Below are positions 11,373-16,296 of a stretch of 20,083 bases of DNA, one piece after another. The DNA comes from a virus. How positions within the stretch are numbered: position 1 is the first letter of the stretch; every line of letters begins with the position of its first letter. The notes beneath the pieces are model-generated. The model saw only the letters and a list, made by a program, of their open reading frames with translations, searched no databases and was not told the origin of the DNA. The stretch lies in the IMG/VR virus record IMGVR_UViG_3300042905_001969, positions 1 through 20,083 of that record; one strand, 5' to 3'. The translations under genes and the position numbers were made by a program.

Positions 11373-11887
11373 TGATTTAAGGGTTTAGTAATTGAATTAA
11401 CTTTTTGGATGATAAGGTCGCCAATGTACTTTCGGCAAATGTCAGCTGTTTGCAATCGATTTTCGATAGCGGCAGCGTAAGTGGCATCGGCAGCGTAATA
11501 GGCAGCGGCAGCGGCAGCGTAATAGGCAGCGGCACGGGCAGAGGCAGCGGCACGGGCAGAGGCAGCGGAATAGGCACGGGCAGAGGCAGCGGCATCGGCA
11601 CGGGCAGCATCTAACTCCTCACGTGTTGCCGTGCCTTCGCCAAAAGCAATCGCGGTGTCAACTGCTTTAAGGCTTCTATCGTCATCCATCAAGTGCCTAA
11701 CGGTGTTGGCGCAGTGCGCTTTTGCAAGTGTAAGCGGTTGCAGTCCAATATCGCATTTGGATGCGAGCCACAACAACCAATCGCCGCGGTGGCAGGTAGC
11801 GACAACCTCTTCGACTGTTTTACTTTCTGCCCACTCAATTGCGTTGGAGCAGGCGTTAATGGATTTTAAATATTCTGTAAATGTCAT
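11369..11887 (-). CDS. alanine-rich repeat protein, copy 2 (putative immunity-like family)
   Basis: A 172-residue paralogue of the protein at 8892-9491. The N-terminal domain aligns almost residue for residue (MTFTEYLKSINACSNAIEWA..., TCHRGDWLLWLASKCDIG, GEGTATREELDAARADAA). The alanine-rich rod is shorter by 26 residues, with one further residue lost near the N-terminus, and the C-terminal part (NRLQTADICRKYIGDLIIQK) is kept. A 206-bp core is identical in DNA to copy 1, whereas the rest differs by scattered substitutions. Keeping two copies so close together suggests either dosage or separate partners. The tentative immunity label is the same as for copy 1. ATGA junctions at both ends. Confidence 0.82.
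   Translation of the reverse strand: MTFTEYLKSINACSNAIEWAESKTVEEVVATCHRGDWLLWLASKCDIGLQPLTLAKAHCANTVRHLMDDDRSLKAVDTAIAFGEGTATREELDAARADAAASARAYSAASARAAASARAAAYYAAAAAAYYAADATYAAAIENRLQTADICRKYIGDLIIQKVNSITKPLNQ
11473..11678. repeat. 206-bp exact direct repeat, copy 2
   Basis: Second copy of the exact repeat at 9074-9279, same orientation. It lies in the matching part of the paralogous gene, including the shared hexamer-periodic segment. Confidence 0.9.
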
Positions 11888-12048
11888 TGATTTAAGGGTT
11901 TAGTTTGTGTTTGGTTGGCAGCGTAGTTTAACGCGGCGCGAATCGTGCCAAATCGCGCGCGGCATAAGTTGAGGGTGTCAGCCTCGCAGTAAACCGAAGT
12001 AAGTTGCATAAGGGGTTTAGTGGTTTTGGTTTTGGTTGTGTTTTTCAT
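11884..12048 (-). CDS. small hypothetical protein, 54 aa (or 41 aa)
   Basis: A short frame ending in an ATGA junction with the second alanine-rich gene. Two starts are possible. ATG 12048 follows ATAAACAAACACG and a -7 box at 12067-12074. ATG 12009 follows ACTAAACCCCTT, directly after the stop of the overlapping membrane gene. The N-terminal 13 residues (MKNTTKTKTTKPL) of the longer form are mostly leader-like codons, so the 41-residue form (MQLTSVYCEADTLNLC...) may be the true one. It is a Cys-containing helical protein with RARFGTIRAALNYAA, not a known family. The C-terminal codons (TKPLNQ) again are the next gene's leader. Confidence 0.58.
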   Translation of the reverse strand: MKNTTKTKTTKPLMQLTSVYCEADTLNLCRARFGTIRAALNYAANQTQTKPLNQ

Positions 12049-12190
12049 CGTGTTTGTTTATGAGCGCAAATATATATATAAATATGAATGTTTGCGCGTA
12101 GGCGGTGAAATACCACCAACCAGCATCGGTGTGGATGGCGCAGACGAAGCAGGTCATAAAAAGGAACGCGGTGTAGGTCAGGGCTTTCAT
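12017..12190 (-). CDS. small membrane protein, 57 aa
   Basis: A 57-residue frame: ATG 12190 overlaps the stop of the upstream gene (ATGA). The product starts MKALTYTAFLFMTCFVCAIH and has two hydrophobic stretches, about residues 5-19 and 32-44, separated by DAGWWYF, then a polar Asn/Gln/His tail. A two-span membrane protein or a signal-anchored one is likely. The second hydrophobic stretch is coded by an ATATATAT run that also contains a -7 box for the next gene. Last codons overlap the next frame if its longer start is used. Confidence 0.6.
   Translation of the reverse strand: MKALTYTAFLFMTCFVCAIHTDAGWWYFTAYAQTFIFIYIFALINKHDEKHNQNQNH
12064..12097 (-). promoter_or_regulatory. -7 box inside an inverted repeat (GCGCAAA...TTTGCGC)
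   Basis: The minus strand reads TATATTTG at 12074-12067, an exact TAnnTTTG, with no -33 TTTG at the proper distance. The box is partly inside a perfect seven-base inverted repeat, GCGCAAA at 12064-12070 and TTTGCGC at 12091-12097, with an AT-rich centre. This could be a promoter with an operator, placed within the coding sequence of the small membrane protein. Confidence 0.35.
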
Positions 12191-12384
12191 ACGGCGAATA
12201 GGTCGTAAAAATTTTCAAGGGGTTGCTGGAAGTACATACATATCCAGCGTGCGTGCGAGTAGGGCGTTTCAAAAATGTACTCGCTACGGGTCAGCCAATA
12301 GGTAGCACGTTCTTGCTGGTCGTCTGGCAACGCGTTCAGTTTGGCGCGCATTTCGGGTTTAAGTTTGTCAAGTAGGGTTGTCAT
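12187..12384 (-). CDS. hypothetical protein, 65 aa
   Basis: A 65-residue protein: MTTLLDKLKPEMRAKLNALP, then a helix with ERATYWLTRSEYIFETPYSH and a hydrophobic end (WICMYFQQPLENFYDLFAV). Soluble, helical, no family recognised. The leader TCTAAACCCCAAACCA stands directly before ATG 12384. Ends in an ATGA junction with the small membrane gene. Confidence 0.7.
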   Translation of the reverse strand: MTTLLDKLKPEMRAKLNALPDDQQERATYWLTRSEYIFETPYSHARWICMYFQQPLENFYDLFAV

Positions 12385-12395
12385 TGGTTTGGGGT

Positions 12396-12983
12396 TTAGA
12401 ATTTAATGATTGGTATTACAATGACTTGCAGTTCACCTTTGTCTTCGGTGTCGCTGTAATTCATAACGCAGGCGCGTTTATCGGTGCGGAAGTTCATAGT
12501 TATACTGCCACCTGCGAAAATCTGCATTGCATCTGATAGCCTCTTGGCATCAATGTGGAATTGGCCGTTGTTCAATTCGGTTGCCTGTGTTGGAATGATG
12601 CAGGCATAGTCAGGGTATCTATGCACATAATTGTAAGCTTCTGCATTCATATACAACATCGTGTCATACACGTCACCGTTTTTGTCGTGAAGCAATACTA
12701 CCATCGATTCTTTGTTGAAGGTTACATATTGGAGTTTGCTTTGGCACAGCTTTTTGAACTGAACATTGTGGATGTAAAATTCAGCGGGTAGGTCAGTCGT
12801 TTCGACATAAAAGTCCACAGGTGTCCACGCTAATACGTGCGCATCAGTGGCGGCCATATACAAACCTTCCCTGCCTTGGTTACCTGCTGGCAGTGTCTTG
12901 AACTGAATGTAGTTTAGGTTTTCGCGAATCTTGTCGTTTGAAGCGGCAAGGTGCAATTTGGGAAATGATGTGATTTGAATCAT
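12396..12983 (-). CDS. DNA polymerase sliding clamp-like protein (DnaN-like)
   Basis: A 195-residue protein with features of bacterial beta-clamp domains. ATDAHVLAW at residues 45-53 corresponds to the ATDGHRLA element of DnaN, and the C-terminal part (FHIDAKRLSDAMQIFAGGSI... ending GELQVIVIPI) matches the final clamp domain, including the hydrophobic strand near the C-terminus. At 195 residues it could hold fewer than three DnaN domains, so it would need to assemble as a larger oligomer, or be a divergent clamp. It would hold a polymerase on the phage template. Leader AAAACCCCAAACCA precedes ATG 12983. Confidence 0.62.
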   Translation of the reverse strand: MIQITSFPKLHLAASNDKIRENLNYIQFKTLPAGNQGREGLYMAATDAHVLAWTPVDFYVETTDLPAEFYIHNVQFKKLCQSKLQYVTFNKESMVVLLHDKNGDVYDTMLYMNAEAYNYVHRYPDYACIIPTQATELNNGQFHIDAKRLSDAMQIFAGGSITMNFRTDKRACVMNYSDTEDKGELQVIVIPIIKF

Positions 12984-13074
12984 TGGTTTGGGGTTTTAAT
13001 TGGTTTGGGATTAAGGTTGAATTTAGTTCTTGAAGTTTATCATAGATGATGATGAGGTCGGCGACCTTGTGCAT
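12880..13074 (-). CDS. doubtful overlapping frame, 64 aa
   Basis: The 12984-13158 gap has one frame of interest: ATG 13074, MHKVADLIIIYDKLQELNST, which looks like a real helix. But the frame then runs 104 nt into the clamp-like gene, through its leader element, and its remainder is rich in Arg, Ser, Asn and Gln. It may be a short gene whose true stop was lost by a frameshift, or a chance frame. The rest of the gap is AT-rich with no hairpin that I can support. Confidence 0.28.
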   Translation of the reverse strand: MHKVADLIIIYDKLQELNSTLIPNQLKPQTNDSNHIISQIAPCRFKRQDSRKPKLHSVQDTASR

Positions 13075-13158
13075 AGTGATGGAGTTAAATAAAAAGCCTT
13101 GCTGACCGTTTCCAATTGAATTTTTGTGAAGGGAAAACAAAAAAAAGCCACCAAACTT

Positions 13159-13404
13159 TTAAATATCAAGAACATCAAATATAGCATCCTCTATATCTTT
13201 AACAATGTGCATTGATTCTGGGTATCGCAACACAGTTTTAGATTCAATTATGTTAGTCAATCTCTGTCTAAAATTTTCACTTTTAAAAGCATCTTTAATG
13301 TTTTGTTCCTTTTCCACAACTTCAGAAACAGCATTTTCTAGTGACTTCTTTTCAGCATGATGATATTGTTCATTAGCCCATTTTTGCAATTCAGTTGTTA
13401 TCAT
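13159..13404 (-). CDS. hypothetical helical protein, 81 aa
   Basis: An 81-residue helical, charged protein (MITTELQKWANEQYHHAEKK..., then VSEVVEKEQNIKDAFKSENF) ending VKDIEDAIFDVLDI; a short coiled coil is likely. Its DNA is AT-richer than neighbours and its leader (AACAGAATAAAAA) lacks the usual TAAACCC element, so it may be a separate acquisition. No family recognised. Confidence 0.65.
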   Translation of the reverse strand: MITTELQKWANEQYHHAEKKSLENAVSEVVEKEQNIKDAFKSENFRQRLTNIIESKTVLRYPESMHIVKDIEDAIFDVLDI

Positions 13405-13438
13405 TTTTTATTCTGTTTAATGTTATGTTAAAATATTC

Positions 13439-13507
13439 TTAATCTTTTTTAATGCTTATAAAGTTTCTGGCGGCAGTTAAAAACATTTCTTTTGTGTATA
13501 GTTTCAT
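13439..13507 (-). CDS. very small peptide, 22 aa
   Basis: A 22-codon frame, MKLYTKEMFLTAARNFISIK plus two residues, that starts directly after the leader ACTAAACCAAACCAACCT; the first TAA of this leader is the stop of the gene before. The leader element is the main evidence for translation. The peptide is basic and amphipathic. It could be a leader peptide or a degraded gene. Nothing else is visible in 13405-13438. Confidence 0.42.
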   Translation of the reverse strand: MKLYTKEMFLTAARNFISIKKD

Positions 13508-13520
13508 AGGTTGGTTTGGT

Positions 13521-13676
13521 TTAGTTGGTTAGGTGTTTGGCTTGAAGGATGCGGCCGTACAACGCCCAGTCGAAGCGCAGGGGTTGTTTGATTTCCGCAG
13601 ATGTTGGTGTTGGTGTGGTGCGCAGTTGCTTGCGGATGTGAGCGAACCACGCGTCAAGGGTGAAGGTGTGTTTCAT
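13521..13676 (-). CDS. small basic hypothetical protein, 51 aa
   Basis: A 51-residue frame: ATG 13676 overlaps the previous stop (ATGA) and follows CTAAACCCACCAACCA. Its sequence, MKHTFTLDAWFAHIRKQLRT, then PTPTSAEIKQPLRFDWALYG, is basic with aromatic residues and ends AKHLTN. Its stop codon begins the leader of the 22-residue frame. No family recognised; the close fit between leaders supports it as a gene. Confidence 0.62.
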   Translation of the reverse strand: MKHTFTLDAWFAHIRKQLRTTPTPTSAEIKQPLRFDWALYGRILQAKHLTN

Positions 13677-13927
13677 TGGTTGGTGGGTTTAGGCATTGGA
13701 AGGGGAGTTGAAGAACGCTGGAAGCGGATGAACCTGAACCAGTCGCGGTGTTGCTTGCGCCACAGTGCTTCGGCAATCTGCTTTGTTCGGGTTGAATTGG
13801 TGTTCGCTTCAAAGATGTAATTCACGTGAAGCGCGTACATTCCGCTGGGTTGCTTGTGGATGTACGCATCCACCACCTTGCCATTGTCAAGCGTGATGGG
13901 TGTGTGAGCGATGATGTCGTGTTGCAT
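13673..13927 (-). CDS. hypothetical protein, first gene of early operon, 84 aa
   Basis: An 84-residue basic protein: MQHDIIAHTPITLDNGKVVD, strands through MYALHVNYIFEA, then a basic helix TRTKQIAEALWRKQHRDWFR and a Pro-rich tail (PLPMPKPTNQ), whose last codons are the next gene's leader. It is the first gene downstream of the best promoter in the window, so it is likely expressed early. A DNA- or RNA-binding role would fit its charge but is not shown. Confidence 0.7.
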   Translation of the reverse strand: MQHDIIAHTPITLDNGKVVDAYIHKQPSGMYALHVNYIFEANTNSTRTKQIAEALWRKQHRDWFRFIRFQRSSTPLPMPKPTNQ

Positions 13928-13971
13928 TTGGTTTGGGTTTAGAGGGTTAGTTGCTACCGAATTGGTATATG

Positions 13972-14004
13972 CAAATATACATACATATATATATATGTTC
14001 CAAA
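13972..14004 (-). promoter_or_regulatory. Bacteroidota-type promoter with palindrome between boxes
   Basis: Minus strand: -33 box TTTG at 14004-14001, a 21-bp spacer, -7 box TATATTTG at 13979-13972. This fits the Bacteroidota housekeeping consensus TTTG / TAnnTTTG, and no gene covers it. Transcription should begin near 13966, giving a leader of about 40 nt for the early operon. The spacer contains the perfect 14-bp palindrome CATATATATATATG (13984-13997), a possible repressor site. Confidence 0.7.
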
Positions 14005-14024
14005 TGTTTTTTTATTTTTTTTTC

Positions 14025-14047
14025 TGCGTTTCCAGCGCGTAAACGCA
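14025..14047. repeat. inverted repeat upstream of early promoter
   Basis: TGCGTTT (14025-14031) and AAACGCA (14041-14047) form a perfect seven-pair inverted repeat with a nine-base centre. On the minus strand the A-run, not a T-run, follows it, so it is not a simple terminator. It lies about 20 bp upstream of the -33 box, a place suited to an activator or repressor. The remainder of 14048-14092 holds an eight-T run on the minus strand (about 14052-14059) after the spanin gene, with only a very weak hairpin before it. Confidence 0.45.
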
Positions 14048-14092
14048 CTTTCCAAAAAAAAGTTTAGAAACGACCCCTTCGCGAAGCCTTGA

Positions 14093-14509
14093 TTACAGGC
14101 GCATCAAGCGGAAAGCCAAGATGGACAGCACCAATCCGAGTGCCACTCCGAACCAAACAAACACCATCCGATTCTTGCGCTTTGCAGGCTCGACTTTCAC
14201 CACGCGCTCAATCGTTACCGTGTCGCGCTTTACGAAGCGTTGTATGACCGTATCTCTCCGCAGTTGGATGCGAATGCCGCCCCGATAATTTGATGCGCTT
14301 AAAACGCTTGATTTCGTGCTATCCGTGAATCGGAATTGCCGCAGGATGCCCGCACTGTCGCAGGGGTTTTCGATGTACAGCTCGGTATAGCGAGGCACCT
14401 CAATCAATACGCTGTCCTTCTGCACCACTGTTGTCGTGCGAACCTCCACTGCCTTTCGACAGCACCCAGCCAATAGCAGGCTAAATATGAGCGTACTCGC
14501 TTTTTGCAT
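14093..14509 (-). CDS. unimolecular spanin-like lipoprotein (lysis)
   Basis: A 138-residue protein with a lipoprotein signal at the N-terminus (LIFSLLLAGC, acylated Cys at residue 16) and a single membrane helix at the C-terminus (about residues 115-135, VFVWFGVALGLVLSILAF). Between them is a periplasmic stretch of about 95 residues with predicted strands (TTTVVQKDSVLIEVPRYTEL). An outer-membrane lipid anchor plus an inner-membrane C-terminal span is the exact layout of u-spanins such as T1 gp11, which fuse the two membranes at the last step of lysis. Its place directly after the endolysin supports this. Start overlaps the endolysin gene by 29 nt. The alternative is a plain Rz-type protein. 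Confidence 0.72.
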   Translation of the reverse strand: MQKASTLIFSLLLAGCCRKAVEVRTTTVVQKDSVLIEVPRYTELYIENPCDSAGILRQFRFTDSTKSSVLSASNYRGGIRIQLRRDTVIQRFVKRDTVTIERVVKVEPAKRKNRMVFVWFGVALGLVLSILAFRLMRL

Positions 14510-14891
14510 CGAAGGAAGGACAAGCTTTGTTTACGCGTGGGAAGTCGCGGTGGCCTTGAATCTGGGCGTTGGGGTACTTGGCACGCCACGCGTGCAGGAC
14601 TTGGCTGAGCGCATCCTTTTGGCCTTGCGTGCGATTGTCAAGCGGATTGCCGCGCGAATCAATGCCGCCAATATAGCTGACGTGCAGGCTAACGCTATTA
14701 AACCCAGCCACCCCATTGCAAACCGCATCATCCTGCGCCAAAGTGATAACCTCGCCATTTGCTTTTACGATTTTGTGGTAACCATTCGCTTTCCACCCTA
14801 AACGCTCGCGCCAGTGACGCTGGATGCTTTCAACGTTTGTCGTCTGCGGTGTCGCGGTACAATGCACGACTAAGTACTTTATTGTCCGCAT
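14481..14891 (-). CDS. N-acetylmuramoyl-L-alanine amidase (endolysin, Amidase_2)
   Basis: A 136-residue enzyme of the T7 lysozyme/PGRP type that cuts the bond between muramic acid and the stem peptide of peptidoglycan. Zinc ligands are H10 (LVVHCTAT), H114 (QGHRDF) and C124 (KACPSFDA); Y38 in GYHK and K122 match T7 lysozyme Y46 and K128, which take part in catalysis. No signal peptide, so it needs a holin to reach the wall. Length is that of a single catalytic domain. TGATG overlap with the metallophosphoesterase gene and overlap with the spanin gene place it in one lysis operon. Confidence 0.9.
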   Translation of the reverse strand: MRTIKYLVVHCTATPQTTNVESIQRHWRERLGWKANGYHKIVKANGEVITLAQDDAVCNGVAGFNSVSLHVSYIGGIDSRGNPLDNRTQGQKDALSQVLHAWRAKYPNAQIQGHRDFPRVNKACPSFDAKSEYAHI

Positions 14892-15787
14892 CAGGTCGTG
14901 TGGAATTTAGCGTCTATTATTCGGGTGTCTTTCATTTTGTCGTTCACCTTAATAATTATTCGCTCGACGTTTAAGGTCATCCAATATCCGCCCAGTGGCT
15001 TGACTGCTCTGCCACGCTCGACGTGGAAGCCGCCTTCACCTGCGCCAAACTCCTCTTTATAGGTGCTTGTCCGCAGTTGATGCACCCTGCGATGCGATAT
15101 CATCTTGCGCAATCTGTTGTAATGGTGAACCATGTTAATGTGGTGGTACAGCTCGTGAACGTGACCTTGCCACGTTAGGTCGTAGCCTTCGGTGTTGGCC
15201 ATCATCCGTTGGTCTTGGATTACGCCCTTTGTCACTGGGCCACCTCCGCCTGATCCGTGAAAGTAGTGGATGATAAATGCCGTGTTCCGAGAATGTTCAT
15301 CTCCGTCAGTACTCGTGTCCATGTTGATTTGAATAGTGCCACCATATCCGCCAATCTGCACGTTAGTGCCGTGCTTGTAATTAAATATGGCTTGGAACTG
15401 CCGAAGCGCATCGAACTCCGTGTGTCGCAGTACGCTCGTTTCGTGGTTGCCATAACCAATCAAAGCAAGGTGCTGAGCGTAAGGTGCGAACCATTCTACC
15501 GCATCTTCGACCACTGCTTGCAGGTAGTTGCCTTTGTTGTGTTCAGGTCGAATCTCATCCTTGCTGCGTCTTGGATCTCCCTTTCCCTGCATTAAGCAGA
15601 AGAAGTCGCCATTGACGATGATGGGTGCGTTACGCTCAACCGCTTGATCCAAGTGCTTTTTCAGCAGTGCGCGGTCGCACTTCGGGTTGTCCCAGTGAAG
15701 GTCGCTTATCAGCAGAAATTCAGCGGTCTTGCCATCGACTTCAATCAGGTGTATGTTCGGCTGAATCTGCTTGAATTGGTGTAGCAT
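14891..15787 (-). CDS. calcineurin-like metallophosphoesterase
   Basis: A 298-residue metallophosphoesterase. Signature motifs are visible in order: LLISDLHWD (about residues 26-34), VNGDFF (58-63), GYGNHET (112-118), a His-rich IIHYFHGSGGGGPVTKG and WQGHVHELYHH. These residues bind two metal ions and hydrolyse phosphate esters. Phage members are variously linked to nucleic acid or cyclic nucleotide hydrolysis; the substrate here is unknown. Insertion between holin candidate and endolysin is a notable position. The start ATG 15787 is preceded by ACTAAAAACCCTAA, a leader of the recurrent type that lies inside the upstream coding sequence. Confidence 0.85.
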   Translation of the reverse strand: MLHQFKQIQPNIHLIEVDGKTAEFLLISDLHWDNPKCDRALLKKHLDQAVERNAPIIVNGDFFCLMQGKGDPRRSKDEIRPEHNKGNYLQAVVEDAVEWFAPYAQHLALIGYGNHETSVLRHTEFDALRQFQAIFNYKHGTNVQIGGYGGTIQINMDTSTDGDEHSRNTAFIIHYFHGSGGGGPVTKGVIQDQRMMANTEGYDLTWQGHVHELYHHINMVHHYNRLRKMISHRRVHQLRTSTYKEEFGAGEGGFHVERGRAVKPLGGYWMTLNVERIIIKVNDKMKDTRIIDAKFHTT

Positions 15788-16061
15788 TTAGGGTTTTTAG
15801 TAGTTTGGCTTCAAGAACTTCTGCAATCTTCACGCCTGAAAATCCGACAAGGAACGCCAAGCCGTACTGGATGTTGGGTGCGTTGATGTTCAGAAAGCCA
15901 ATTAGCACAGGCGCGAGGTAGGTGGCGCATAGTGAGCCGCTGAACACGCTGACCAACTGCATCTTCCAATTGCGTTGCTTGGGTAGAAGCAGAAGCGAGC
16001 CAAGGAAGCCTGCAATCGTCAGGCCGATGTTGATGCCGATGCTATTCAGAAATTCTTTCAT
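15741..16061 (-). CDS. holin-like small membrane protein
   Basis: A 106-residue protein with three predicted membrane helices: about residues 7-26 (IGINIGLTIAGFLGSLLLL), 33-54 (QLVSVFSGSLCATYLAPVLI) and 61-80 (IQYGLAFLVGFSGVKIAEVL), then a polar tail. Size and topology suit a class I holin, and endolysin and spanin genes follow. Holins are too diverse to call by sequence alone. ATG 16061 is preferred; another ATG at 16085 would add eight polar residues. Overlaps the metallophosphoesterase start by 47 nt. Confidence 0.68.
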   Translation of the reverse strand: MKEFLNSIGINIGLTIAGFLGSLLLLPKQRNWKMQLVSVFSGSLCATYLAPVLIGFLNINAPNIQYGLAFLVGFSGVKIAEVLEAKLLKTLNATPIQADSAEHTPD

Positions 16062-16296
16062 TATAGTCTTTTGTGTATTGTTCATCCCAACCAAGGTATG
16101 TATGCACGCCCACGGGAGGCGGCCACGTTTCAAACTGCTCCCAATCTGCATTGGGTTGGTCATCCCACAGCAGGTCCACGCAGTAGGTGTTGTCGATGTC
16201 GCCCAACTCAACGCAGGTGGCATCGGGTTGCGATAGTTGATAGAAAGCCTCGAATTCGGCTTTTGTGTTCCATTTGTACTTTCGGAAGGTAGCCAT
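16042..16296 (-). CDS. hypothetical protein, 84 aa
   Basis: An 84-residue acidic, Trp-rich protein (MATFRKYKWNTKAEFEAFYQ..., LLWDDQPNADWEQFETW, PPPVGVHTYLGWDEQYTKDY). ATG 16296 forms a TGATG overlap with the appendage gene; a GTG at 16299 is a possible alternative. Proteins of this kind follow tail genes in Bacteroidota phages, but no role is known. Possibly an appendage chaperone, by position only. Confidence 0.68.
   Translation of the reverse strand: MATFRKYKWNTKAEFEAFYQLSQPDATCVELGDIDNTYCVDLLWDDQPNADWEQFETWPPPVGVHTYLGWDEQYTKDYNERISE

Noticed and set aside
12020-12208. Plus-strand hydrophobic frame of 62 codons
   Set aside because: Mirror of two minus-strand small genes that have leader elements and ATGA junctions; the plus frame has neither.
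14025-14047. Terminator after the spanin gene
   Set aside because: The stem is followed by A rather than T on the transcribed strand; it was kept only as an inverted repeat.
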